A stretch of DNA of 6,974 bases from Candidatus Syntropharchaeum sp. (GCA_016782355.1 JADHYP010000075.1:1-6974); one strand, 5' to 3'. Numbered from the stretch's first letter, positions 1 to 6,434 are shown. The notes: generated from the letters alone by a model not told the origin. Made by a program: numbers and translations.

Positions 1-750
1 CTGACTCGAGGGCGCTCTTATGCGCGCAAAGGACAGGTAATCTCTATTGACGTCCAGAAAGGTTTTGTCACCGCTAAGGTTCAGGGCACACGAGCAAAAC
101 CCTACGAAGTCAGAATTCAATTGAACCCGATTTCTGAACACGATTGGGCTAAAGTAACGGTTGCAATGGCATCGAAAGCGATATTTGCGGCTAAGTTGCT
201 TTCTGGTGAGATGCCACTCGACATTGAGGATGCGTTCCGCGAAGCCGGTGTCTCTCTTTTTCCGACATCAAAGAAAGGGCTCGAAACTAAATGCTCGTGT
301 CCCGATTGGGCTAATCCATGCAAACATATCGCCGCCGTTTACTATCTCCTGGCAGAGCGGTTTGACGAAGACCCGTTTCTTATCTTCAAACTACGCGGTC
401 GAACGAAGGAGGAGATTATTGATGCTCTTCGAGAAAAGCGTGCCGTTGCCGCAACCGCGGAAGAAGAAAGTGAAGCGATAACCGAAGGCGCCGTTTCCAT
501 CTCAGGTGAGAAAGTCAAACCACTCGCGGAATGCCTGGATTCTTTCTGGCAAGCAGGTGATGCATTGGATTCCTTTTCCGTTAATCCTGCTCGTCCTGAG
601 GTAGAGAATGCAATTCTTAAAAGACTTGGCGATGCTCCTTTCTCCGTTGGTAAAGTCAATCTCACTTCTTTGCTATCAAAAGCATACGAGGTGGCAAGTC
701 GTTCGGCATTGCAAAAGGCGGAAGAGGAAACATCGTCGGAAAATTTATAA
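1..750 (+). CDS. SWIM zinc-finger protein, 5'-truncated by window edge
   Basis: The reading frame is open from base 1 to the TAA at 748-750, giving 249 visible residues, so the true start lies upstream of the window; the TTG at 121 is internal. Early visible residues (RGRSYARKGQV, then TAKVQGTRAKPYEVRI) resemble the N-terminal part of archaeal and bacterial SWIM proteins of the COG4279 type, so probably little is missing. The SWIM motif C-x-C-x6-C-x-H is complete: C98, C100, C107, H109 of the visible chain (bases 292-327), followed by a helix with AAVYYLLAERFDEDPF. The C-terminal ~120 residues are charged and Ala/Glu-rich without a motif I recognise. SWIM domains bind zinc and are thought to contact DNA or protein. 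Family members are often encoded beside SNF2-type helicases, so such a gene may lie to the left; this is inference. The exact function is unknown. Confidence 0.85.
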   Translation: MTRGRSYARKGQVISIDVQKGFVTAKVQGTRAKPYEVRIQLNPISEHDWAKVTVAMASKAIFAAKLLSGEMPLDIEDAFREAGVSLFPTSKKGLETKCSCPDWANPCKHIAAVYYLLAERFDEDPFLIFKLRGRTKEEIIDALREKRAVAATAEEESEAITEGAVSISGEKVKPLAECLDSFWQAGDALDSFSVNPARPEVENAILKRLGDAPFSVGKVNLTSLLSKAYEVASRSALQKAEEETSSENL

Positions 751-800
751 GCGATGAATACTATGAAATATTACTGCAACAATCGTTTAACGGAGGTAGT

Positions 801-2066
801 TCACAGAATTACGGACATCGCAAACAAAAGGCATAATACACCTACCACGTCTGTTAAGCTGGTTATGAGTGGTATAGTATCGTTATCAGGGTCCATGCCA
901 AATTTAAAGGATAGAATTGCGATGTAATAGGAAGCGAGGTTAAGAAAAGTCGTGCATAAAATACCGCCTAAAAGTGAGATAGATAGCATTTCAAATATGC
1001 CCGGAGTGGATATGCCAAGAAGGATACTCGCAACGTATGCCAATACACCGACAAATGAAAATACGAATACGGAAAGGAGGTATATCACTGCGAAATTCGA
1101 GGAGACAAGCTTATCGGGAAACGGCTTTGGAACCACCGTGCCTATGTGAAGCATGGAGGAAAGGCGAGCACTTAATATACCGCCTAACGCATTACTTTCA
1201 CCCAGAAAAGGTGGAATAATTATTAATAGAGCAGGAATAGTGATTAAAGGCAGCGACACTCCACCGGACGTTATCCTGGCAAAATCCAGTGCTATTCCGG
1301 CGAGAGTGCAGAGAAGCCCGCAGATGAAAAGCATCGGGATACTTTCCATAAGAATACGCCTTACCGTGGCATCGTTTGATCTTAGACCTTTTACGGCACA
1401 GAAAACCGCAGCAAGGATAAATAAAATTGAAAGTATGGTTACTAACCCCATAGGTGATTTTAGCAATATGATAGCAGCCAGGAATAAAGAGGGTATGGTT
1501 ATCATGTCGCCGGCAGAGGTTATTATTGGCGAGGACATGTTATCTAAATCCCAGTTTCTGCGGTAGCCAATAACGGAGACGAGAATTGCGATACCGAGCA
1601 GGATGATTCCTGAGATTAAACCGCCGATTACCGAAATGAGAACGAATCCCCGGAGAGAAATATACTCGACATCCGGCGTTGCAAACGCATCCGCTACTAA
1701 TTTCGCCAAGAAGCCAAGGATAACGGAAAGAATGAGCGTTAGTAGCAGAGATGCGTATGCATTTTGGTGTAAGACACTTCCTTTTTTCAGCGTGGGAGAG
1801 AAAAGACCGAGATGCATGGAAGTTCCTAATCGGGAGACGAGCGCACTGTAGATATTACCACGCATGGCAATTGCAGGTGGAATAAGTATCATGAGACCGG
1901 GAAGCAGTTGCAGCATATCTGTCATCAAACTCAACCCAATTCCAGCCAGAAGACCGGTGAAAGAACAGAATAGCAGCGAGAGGGGGGCTTGCCTGAATAA
2001 GTCTGAGAAGTTGTGAAGAAATATTGGAATCTTTTGCAGTTCTTTTATTCTCTTCCTCATGTTCAT
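801..2066 (-). CDS. MgtE/SLC41-like divalent cation permease, two-repeat form
   Basis: A 421-residue, very hydrophobic membrane protein with two tandem MgtE-type membrane repeats and no cytoplasmic N or CBS domains, as in archaeal COG1824 permeases. Repeat 1 has LPGLMILIPPAIAMRGNIYS (55-74) with SRLGTSMHLG following, and later WDLDN..P..TSAGD with D173, D175, P180, T183 and D187. Repeat 2 has IPPFLGESNALGG..SARLSSMLHIG and DPDN..IP.ITSLTD with D392, P399, T402 and D406. The last aspartate of each repeat aligns with the membrane aspartate that binds Mg2+ in bacterial MgtE, so a Mg2+ or other divalent-ion pathway is likely; direction and ion are inferred. The ATG at 2066 is chosen because GGGAGG (2074-2079, minus strand) lies 7 nt upstream and an in-frame stop occurs at 2085-2087. 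It converges on the SWIM gene (50-bp gap) and diverges from the chorismate mutase gene. Confidence 0.85.
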   Translation of the reverse strand: MNMRKRIKELQKIPIFLHNFSDLFRQAPLSLLFCSFTGLLAGIGLSLMTDMLQLLPGLMILIPPAIAMRGNIYSALVSRLGTSMHLGLFSPTLKKGSVLHQNAYASLLLTLILSVILGFLAKLVADAFATPDVEYISLRGFVLISVIGGLISGIILLGIAILVSVIGYRRNWDLDNMSSPIITSAGDMITIPSLFLAAIILLKSPMGLVTILSILFILAAVFCAVKGLRSNDATVRRILMESIPMLFICGLLCTLAGIALDFARITSGGVSLPLITIPALLIIIPPFLGESNALGGILSARLSSMLHIGTVVPKPFPDKLVSSNFAVIYLLSVFVFSFVGVLAYVASILLGISTPGIFEMLSISLLGGILCTTFLNLASYYIAILSFKFGMDPDNDTIPLITSLTDVVGVLCLLFAMSVIL

Positions 2067-2145
2067 ACTCGTGCCTCCCTCTACCTACTTTCTTTTGCCA
2101 AATTTTACCCTTACTCCTGCTTATGCCTTTCATCCTACCCAAGCC

Positions 2146-2174
2146 TAAGGCTATGCTTATGCCATTAAGGCTAT
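2146..2174. repeat. Short direct repeats in divergent intergenic region
   Basis: TAAGGCTAT occurs at 2146-2154 and 2166-2174 (20-bp period). An overlapping 10-mer, TGCTTATGCC, occurs at 2118-2127 and 2154-2163. AGCCTAAGGCT (2142-2152) is an interrupted 5-bp palindrome. These sit between the divergent permease and chorismate mutase genes, where an operator would be placed, but there is no direct evidence for a regulator. They could also be chance or degenerate repeats. Confidence 0.3.
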
Positions 2175-2265
2175 CCGGAGGTTCGGGTTCAGCTTCGCTT
2201 TCGTTAGCTATTCCTTGCATTGCCATCTTGATTTTGTAACGTCTTTTCTTATTTTACCACTCCCC

Positions 2266-2273
2266 TTTATAAA
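2266..2273. promoter_or_regulatory. Symmetric TATA box TTTATAAA
   Basis: TTTATAAA is a perfect palindrome matching the archaeal TATA consensus and could fire either way. Toward the + strand, a start 26 nt downstream would fall at about 2296, slightly inside the chorismate mutase ATG at 2292. That fits poorly unless initiation is a few nt earlier, which would make the mRNA nearly leaderless despite a GGTGA site at 2281-2285. Toward the minus strand, it would start near 2243 and leave a leader of about 177 nt before the permease ATG. Direction is unresolved. Confidence 0.35.
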
Positions 2274-2291
2274 TTTAGAAGGTGAAAATGA

Positions 2292-2600
2292 ATGTCGGCG
2301 GAAGAAAGTAAACTGGGGGAGATAAGGAAGAGGATAGATGAGATAGACGATGCAATTGCGGATTTACTTTCAAAGAGGAGGCAATGTGCGACGGAAGCAA
2401 AGGAGGAGAAACTGCGGCTGAAAAAACCCCTCAGGGACAGACAAAGGGAGAAGGAAGTGGTGGAGAAGTGGTGTGCGAGGGCAAGTAGAAGTGGGAGTAG
2501 GAGTAGAGGGGGCGATAAGCAGGGGTTAAGCGAGGAGATGATGAAGAAGATGGCTGAGCTCATAATTGAATATACGGTTAAAAATGAGATGGAAGAGTGA
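2292..2600 (+). CDS. AroQ-type chorismate mutase
   Basis: Rearranges chorismate to prephenate, the first committed step toward Phe and Tyr; cytoplasmic, all-helical, expected to be a domain-swapped dimer. At 102 residues it is a free-standing catalytic domain. Aligning by eye with the mutase domain of the E. coli P-protein, the active-site residues map as R12 (R11 in E. coli), R29 (R28), K40 (K39), D49 (D48), R52 (R51) and E53 (E52); T95 replaces S84. E99 occupies the Gln88 position, where a glutamate is also found in yeast mutase. An extra Ser/Arg/Gly-rich stretch (about residues 65-77) lengthens the loop before the last helix, LSEEMMKKMAELIIEYTV. The start ATG at 2292 is preceded by GGTGA (2281-2285) at 6-nt spacing; ATG 2288 is out of frame. 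It is followed after 4 nt by rimI, so the two are probably co-transcribed. Confidence 0.88.
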   Translation: MSAEESKLGEIRKRIDEIDDAIADLLSKRRQCATEAKEEKLRLKKPLRDRQREKEVVEKWCARASRSGSRSRGGDKQGLSEEMMKKMAELIIEYTVKNEMEE

Positions 2601-2604
2601 GAAT

Positions 2605-3072
2605 ATGGAACTCATGGCTATCACGGCGAAAGGAATCGCGATAAAGATAAGGAATTTTGAAATCCCGGATATTAGAAGAGTGATGGAAATAGAGGAGCAA
2701 TCGTTCCTGGATGGCGATGCGGGGTTGTATCTGGAGTTATACGAGGAATGGCCGGAGGGTTTCATGGTAGCGGAGAAAGAAGACAAGGTGATTGGCTTCG
2801 TGGTTATGGTATTAACGCCGGAAGGAGAAGGGCGAGTATTTGCACTTGCCGTTGATTCACGATATAGGGGGGGTGGCGTAGGGCGGACGTTATTAAAGGC
2901 AGCTTTTGCCGTTCTCCGGAAAATGAAAATATGGTATGTGCTGCTGGAGGTGCGCGTAAGCAATGTCGTGGCACAGAGATTGTATAGGAGTATGGGATTT
3001 GCCGAAATTGGATTCGTTCCTTTCTATTACAAAGATGGAGAAGGAGCGATAGAGATGCGGAAGGTGTTGTGA
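2605..3072 (+). CDS. rimI: RimI-type protein N-terminal acetyltransferase (GNAT)
   Basis: A 155-residue GNAT acetyltransferase. Motif A is DSRYRGGGVGRTLL (84-97), in which R88-G-G-G-V-G93 is the R/Q-x-x-G-x-G acetyl-CoA pyrophosphate loop. It continues with LEVRVSNVVAQRLYRSMGF (114-132), typical of RimI/Ard1 enzymes, and FYYKDGEGAIEM near the end. E115 and Y127 are spaced 12 apart, like the catalytic Glu103 and Tyr115 of Salmonella RimI. Bacterial RimI acetylates the N-terminus of ribosomal protein S18; archaeal homologues acetylate a broader set of protein N-termini, so the substrate here is uncertain. The ATG at 2605 is chosen because it falls 4 nt after the chorismate mutase stop and the conserved domain begins about ten residues later; ATG 2584 and TTG 2566 would overlap the upstream gene. 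No strong Shine-Dalgarno is visible, which suits translational coupling. Confidence 0.87.
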   Translation: MELMAITAKGIAIKIRNFEIPDIRRVMEIEEQSFLDGDAGLYLELYEEWPEGFMVAEKEDKVIGFVVMVLTPEGEGRVFALAVDSRYRGGGVGRTLLKAAFAVLRKMKIWYVLLEVRVSNVVAQRLYRSMGFAEIGFVPFYYKDGEGAIEMRKVL

Positions 3073-3103
3073 CAAACTTTATTTGGGAAAGGAAGTTTGA
3101 TCA

Positions 3104-3130
3104 ATAAAACTTTTTTCTAAAAAGTTTTAT
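3104..3130. terminator. A/T-rich perfect hairpin after rimI
   Basis: ATAAAACTTTTT (3104-3115) and AAAAAGTTTTAT (3119-3130) are perfect 12-bp inverted arms around a 3-nt loop, 31 bp after the rimI stop. The + strand reads T6 at 3111-3116, resembling an archaeal oligo-T termination signal for the chorismate mutase-rimI transcript. The same T-rich character appears on the opposite strand, so it might also stop read-through from sepS. Being A/T only apart from one C/G pair, it would be a weak RNA hairpin. Confidence 0.45.
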
Positions 3131-3214
3131 ATGTTAAAGCGCCACGAGTTCTCCTTTCAATCTCTTGTTTCCTATTTCTCGTTGTACATAAAGTATAACT
3201 TCCTTATATTTAAG

Positions 3215-3349
3215 ACGCAGATTAACACGGATTTACGCGGATTTATTTAACTTTAACATTGTTGATTTTTATTATCTGTGTTAATCTGCGTTAATCTGTG
3301 TCAATAATTTATTTTCCCTCTTTTTTATAAAATCTGTGTAATCTCGTGG
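3215..3349. repeat. Intergenic repeat cluster with ~10-bp units in inverted arrangement
   Basis: Two arms, about 3215-3244 (contains CAGATTAACACGGATTTACG) and about 3272-3301 (contains ATCTGTGTTAATCTGCGTTA), are imperfect reverse complements of each other (about 22 of 29 positions). Each arm consists of roughly 10-bp units of the form ATCTGYGTTA or its complement. A third partial unit, AATCTGTGTAATC, lies at 3331-3343, just before the sepS stop. The stretch lies between convergent genes and codes for nothing evident. It looks like a dispersed REP-like or miniature element rather than a CRISPR: units are adjacent with no spacers. Confidence 0.6.
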
Positions 3350-4954
3350 TTATAAACTCTTCTTACCCACCACGGTAATAAAAACAGGACCTCTTATATC
3401 TATCTTCTTCTTCCTCGAAGTGACATAACGCATCACCACCTCGTCTATCTTTACGTTTATATCCGCACCGCTTCTCACTATCCTCGCCTTCACTTCACAG
3501 TCTTTTTGATCCATTTCTCCTATTTTTGCCGCTTCCTCTATCCTGCGAGCAGCAAAAGCAGCAAAAGCATCTAAAAATCTTATGTCCGTTGGCACACCCG
3601 CTTCAAACGTCGTTTCCCATTCCTTTTTCCTCGGTATCCCAAATATAGACCCCTCGTGCACAACCATTTCATTCAGATATGCGGGACCGCAAAGGAGTGT
3701 GTTCTCCTCTGGCTCTGTCACCCATACTTCAACGTCCCTCCCTAACAGGGGACCTCGATATGCGAGGAACTCACAGGGTGATTTCGCACTGCCTTTCTCT
3801 TCACATACCCGAACGATATTTTTTGCGATTTCATCCCCTTCCGCCGTGCCCGGCGTCTCTTCCATGTTTACCATCCCCGCTATTTCCATATCGCTCAATT
3901 CCCATTGTGCATAAAATTGTGGAAACGTTAACGCTCTTACATCGCTTGCATCGTGCAATATCATCGCTAATCGCTCTACGCCCAATCCAAGGTTCATCAC
4001 GGGATACGGAATATCGTATTGCGCCAGCGCAGTGGGTGAATAAATACCAAAAGTGGCTACTTCCACCCAGCCGATTCGAGGATGATAGCAAAAAACTTCC
4101 GTTTGCGTCTCCGGCATGTAATATTTCGAGCGTTTCTCGTCCTTCCTGAATTTTATTTTATCGAAGCCAAATTGCGAAAGCAGCCCGGTTGCAATGTCCT
4201 TACCATCGTCTATGCTTACTTCTTCGTTGCATAAGACGCAGGATGCGGAATGGTAATTACGGAGCCTTATTTCGCCCTCTCGCTGCTCTCTCCTGAAGCA
4301 TCTATCAACCGAGAACTGTTTTATCGGCAATGGCCTTTTATTCCAGACTTCGGCAAGTGTCAGGAACCAGCCGGAGGTCATGTGACTTCGTAATGTGCTT
4401 CCGGAAGGAACGGGGGAAAGGTTTTTCAACTCCGGGAAAACGGCATCAAACACTTTTGCCACTTCTATATCCGCCACGTCCATACTGTTTGCCACTTCAT
4501 ATACCAGGTCATCGCCATCTATCTCGCCTTTTTTATACCGGTGCAGCGTATTCCTGAGCGCCTCTATTTCCTCTTTCGATAATTCTTTACCAAAGTACGA
4601 GTTCATTCGCTTCACACTATCCTCGGAAATGCCAATGTCCGGGCGAGGCAGACCAGCGAGATAATAACAGCGGTCAAGGACTGCAAGTGCTTCTTTTCCA
4701 AATTGCTTCTTCACTTCCGCTTCTTCTATTATCACAGGGTTCATGACTTCCTCGAAGCCGAGCCGCAGATACGCATCTCGCAGCTTTTGGATGGTTTCAA
4801 ACACGGGATGAGGTTTTCCACATCTTAAACGCAGTAAAGACCTCGGATATTTTTCATTGAGACTTCTCTCACTTGCGTATTTTGCTCCCGCCATCCATGT
4901 GGCTTCAAAATCCTTGCTCGTTTCTTCTCTTATCTGTTTGGGGTCGAATTTCAT
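3350..4954 (-). CDS. sepS: O-phosphoseryl-tRNA(Cys) synthetase (SepRS)
   Basis: Class II aminoacyl-tRNA synthetase that charges tRNA(Cys) with O-phosphoserine, which SepCysS then converts to Cys-tRNA(Cys). At 534 residues it has full family length. Motif 1 lies around GFEEVMNPVI (66-75, P73). Motif 2 starts at VDRCFRREQ (216-224) and its loop continues through NYHSASC. Motif 3 is NLGLGVERLAMI (321-332) with the catalytic R328. T193 in SHMTSGW and S236/S238 in HSAS fit the residues reported to grip the phosphate in the Archaeoglobus enzyme (T188, S231, S233), with a constant +5 offset. The C-terminal part, with LLCGPAYLNEMVVHEGSIFG followed by IPRKKEWETTF, is the anticodon-binding region. The ATG at 4954 has GGAG (4961-4964, minus strand) 6 nt upstream. 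No SepCysS or SepCysE gene is in the window. It diverges from the small membrane protein gene. Confidence 0.96.
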   Translation of the reverse strand: MKFDPKQIREETSKDFEATWMAGAKYASERSLNEKYPRSLLRLRCGKPHPVFETIQKLRDAYLRLGFEEVMNPVIIEEAEVKKQFGKEALAVLDRCYYLAGLPRPDIGISEDSVKRMNSYFGKELSKEEIEALRNTLHRYKKGEIDGDDLVYEVANSMDVADIEVAKVFDAVFPELKNLSPVPSGSTLRSHMTSGWFLTLAEVWNKRPLPIKQFSVDRCFRREQREGEIRLRNYHSASCVLCNEEVSIDDGKDIATGLLSQFGFDKIKFRKDEKRSKYYMPETQTEVFCYHPRIGWVEVATFGIYSPTALAQYDIPYPVMNLGLGVERLAMILHDASDVRALTFPQFYAQWELSDMEIAGMVNMEETPGTAEGDEIAKNIVRVCEEKGSAKSPCEFLAYRGPLLGRDVEVWVTEPEENTLLCGPAYLNEMVVHEGSIFGIPRKKEWETTFEAGVPTDIRFLDAFAAFAARRIEEAAKIGEMDQKDCEVKARIVRSGADINVKIDEVVMRYVTSRKKKIDIRGPVFITVVGKKSL

Positions 4955-4996
4955 CTCTCACTCCTTCCTCCACTACTTCCTTAATCTTCCTACTAT

Positions 4997-5004
4997 TTTA
5001 TAAA
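4997..5004. promoter_or_regulatory. Palindromic TATA box shared by divergent sepS and membrane protein gene
   Basis: TTTATAAA, a perfect palindrome centred at 5000.5, sits between two divergent starts. Toward the minus strand, a start 26 nt away (about 4974) gives sepS a ~20-nt leader carrying its GGAG site. Toward the + strand, the same distance falls at about 5027, exactly on an in-frame ATG, so the membrane protein mRNA would be leaderless; no Shine-Dalgarno precedes it. The geometry fits both genes, but the box is assigned by sequence only. Confidence 0.55.
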
Positions 5005-5026
5005 TACGCATAGCATACAAATGATT

Positions 5027-5506
5027 ATGTCTTTCAGTTTTGCGGTAGCTTTTGAAAGCATCCGGGTGATGTTGATGGCGATGATTCCTTTTGGAGAACT
5101 TCGCACTTCCATACCATTTGCAATTGGCATTTATGAAATGGGACCCGAACAAGCTTTTGTTCTGTCTGTAATAGGAAATATGCTACCCGTAGTTCCTTTA
5201 CTCCTTTTTCTCGACCCCGTTTCAAACTGGTTGCGAAGATACAACATTTTCGACAGGTTCTTTAACTGGCTATTCTCAAGAACGAGGAGATATAACAATA
5301 GGATGGAGAAATATGGCTCCTTAGGATTAATACCTTTTGTTGCGATTCCTCTTCCCGTGACAGGAGCATGGACGGCGTGTGCAGTCGCTTTCGTCTTTGG
5401 CATTCGCAGCCGATACGCATTTGCGGCTATTTTCGCAGGTGTGATAATCGCAGGTATAGCAGTAACGCTATCGTGCATGGGTGTCTTGAAAGTGTTAGAG
5501 ATTTAG
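5027..5506 (+). CDS. Small multi-drug export family membrane protein
   Basis: A 159-residue integral membrane protein resembling the 'small multi-drug export' family (COG2426/PF06695). Visible signatures are MIPFGELRTSIPFAIG (19-34), a hydrophobic stretch SVIGNMLPVVPLLLFLDP (47-64), a basic amphipathic middle (RRYNIFDRFFNWLFSRTRR), and GLIPFVAIPLPVTGAWTACA (100-119). A last membrane helix lies at about 131-153. I infer four to five membrane segments. Despite the family name, transport of drugs is not established for archaeal members, so the substrate is unknown. ATG 5021 is two codons upstream; 5027 is preferred because it lies 26-27 nt from the TATA centre and would give a leaderless message. 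It diverges from sepS and converges on bud32 with a 41-bp gap. Confidence 0.82.
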   Translation: MSFSFAVAFESIRVMLMAMIPFGELRTSIPFAIGIYEMGPEQAFVLSVIGNMLPVVPLLLFLDPVSNWLRRYNIFDRFFNWLFSRTRRYNNRMEKYGSLGLIPFVAIPLPVTGAWTACAVAFVFGIRSRYAFAAIFAGVIIAGIAVTLSCMGVLKVLEI

Positions 5507-5519
5507 TTAAATGGCTAAC

Positions 5520-5548
5520 TAAACCGCTAGCTAAACCGCTAAACCGCT
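5520..5548. repeat. Three tandem TAAACCGCT units
   Basis: TAAACCGCT occurs at 5520-5528, 5532-5540 and 5540-5548 (the last two share one T). The array fills the gap between the membrane protein stop (5506) and the bud32 stop (5548-5550, minus strand). A related TGGCTAACTAA precedes it. Probably slipped-strand duplication in a convergent spacer; no function is apparent. Confidence 0.6.
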
Positions 5549-6144
5549 CATTTCCTCTCCACATACCGCCCTCTCCGTTCTATCTCCTTTACCCTTTTCA
5601 AGACTTGCGATGCATTCGTAAAAGTTCTCCGGTAGCCCTTTATAAACGACAGTTTTAATTGTTCATACGATTCATGCGTGCCTCGGAGACTCTGGAAAAA
5701 TAGATGCACGTCAACGCCTCTTGCTTCTGTGCTCGATTCGATAAAGGATAACCCGAAATCTATAAAATAGACGACGTTATCGCTGCCTACAATAATATTG
5801 GAAGTGGTTAAATCGCTATGAATTATTCCATTTTTGTGCAAGATGCCAACGAGCTCGCCTATTCGCTCGATTATCGCATCATTTATCACTTCCCTTGCTA
5901 AATCACCTTCTATTCGCTCCATTACGAGTTCGTAATCGGTAATATCAAAAATAATAGGGGTAGGCACGCCTTTTCTTCTCGCTTCCGAGATTATCTTCGC
6001 TTCGCTTTTCGTTCTTTCTTTCCTTATTCGCTCGTCTATCTCCTTTACCCTGTATCGCTTCTCTATTCGCCTCTTATAGACGAGGTCGCCCTTTATCTCT
6101 ACTATCGCCTCGGCGCACTGTATCATCAAACTTTCTTTATGCAC
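5548..6144 (-). CDS. bud32: Bud32 (PRPK) kinase/ATPase of the KEOPS complex
   Basis: A 198-residue free-standing Bud32, the small atypical kinase that with Kae1, Pcc1 and Cgi121 makes N6-threonylcarbamoyl adenosine (t6A37) in tRNAs reading ANN codons. Motifs in order: VYKRRIEKRYR (22-32) with K24 as probable ATP-binding lysine; DERIRKERTKSEAKII (37-52); VPTP (60-63); VMERIEG (74-80); the catalytic loop IIHSDLTTSN (107-116) with D111 and N116, where S110 replaces the usual Gly; IDFGL (128-132) with metal-binding D129; GVDVHLF; and the C-terminal ERRGRYVER tail typical of Bud32. The start is GTG at 6144, 8 nt after the upstream PIN remnant stop; only a weak GAAGAGAG lies before it. ATG 6126, six codons in, is an alternative. 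In many archaea bud32 is fused or adjacent to kae1, but no kae1 is seen here. Confidence 0.93.
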   Translation of the reverse strand: MHKESLMIQCAEAIVEIKGDLVYKRRIEKRYRVKEIDERIRKERTKSEAKIISEARRKGVPTPIIFDITDYELVMERIEGDLAREVINDAIIERIGELVGILHKNGIIHSDLTTSNIIVGSDNVVYFIDFGLSFIESSTEARGVDVHLFFQSLRGTHESYEQLKLSFIKGYRRTFTNASQVLKRVKEIERRGRYVERK

Positions 6145-6152
6145 CTCTCTTC

Positions 6153-6434
6153 TTACGGGATTTTTTGAAAGCCCATGCCTACTTGCGTGAAATGGTCGTC
6201 TTCTGTAAGAATATCAGTGATTCCTGTTTCTAACATGACTACCATTGAGGTTAAATCGGTAAAGGATATCCCCGGCTTGTCCTGAAACTTTATTCTCAAG
6301 TCTTTTGCTTTCTCGAATCGCTCCGCAGTAATACTGAAAAGAAGGGTAAAGGTTTCGTCCAAGACATAATCCGTGGTGTAAAATAAACAGTTCCCACTGC
6401 ATAGGCTGAGATATAGGTCTTTTATCTCCTCGTG
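6153..6434 (-). pseudogene. PIN-domain toxin remnant, N-terminus missing
   Basis: The frame ending at TAA 6153-6155 reads HEEIKDLYLSL, then TTDYVLDETFTLL, GISFTDLTSMVVM and ITDILTEDDHF: the middle and C-terminal parts of a VapC-like PIN ribonuclease. Three acidic active-site positions are present: the Glu of VLDE (6354-6356), the Asp of SFTD (6255-6257) and the Asp of TEDD. The N-terminal strand with its catalytic Asp (usually a D-T-N or D-T-S motif) is absent. The frame is open upstream to a stop at 6516-6518, yet those codons (RREERRKGRR and the like) do not look like PIN sequence and contain no ATG, GTG or TTG start. The first possible start, TTG 6362, would remove still more of the fold. 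I therefore read it as an inactivated toxin gene overlapping the antitoxin tail. A translated fragment cannot be excluded. Confidence 0.65.

Noticed and set aside
1855..2226. Minus-strand reading frame of 123 codons starting at ATG 2226
   Set aside because: Most of it overlaps the permease in another frame, there is no Shine-Dalgarno, and the sequence matches no family I know; kept only as a possible leader frame.
2267..2563. Hydrophobic, Ser/Leu-rich frame opposite the chorismate mutase gene
   Set aside because: Its composition is the complement of a Lys/Glu/Arg-rich gene; the + strand has clear catalytic residues and a ribosome site.
2566..2604. Longer rimI forms from TTG 2566 or ATG 2584
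   Set aside because: They would overlap the end of the chorismate mutase gene and add residues outside the GNAT domain; ATG 2605 directly after the stop fits better.
3215..3349. Possible CRISPR array
   Set aside because: Units are only about 10 bp, adjacent, degenerate and in both orientations, with no regular spacers and no cas genes.
3582..3914. Plus-strand frames inside sepS (also 3679-4149 and 4330-4664)
   Set aside because: They are shadows of sepS, which shows full-length synthetase motifs on the minus strand.
6153..6362. PIN protein taken as a complete gene from TTG 6362
   Set aside because: Conserved PIN residues (TTDYV and HEEIKDL) continue upstream in the same frame, and no ribosome site precedes this TTG.
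6214..6402. Minus-strand frame of 62 codons with an ATG at 6402
   Set aside because: It runs through the PIN remnant in a different frame and resembles nothing; the conserved PIN motifs are in the other frame.
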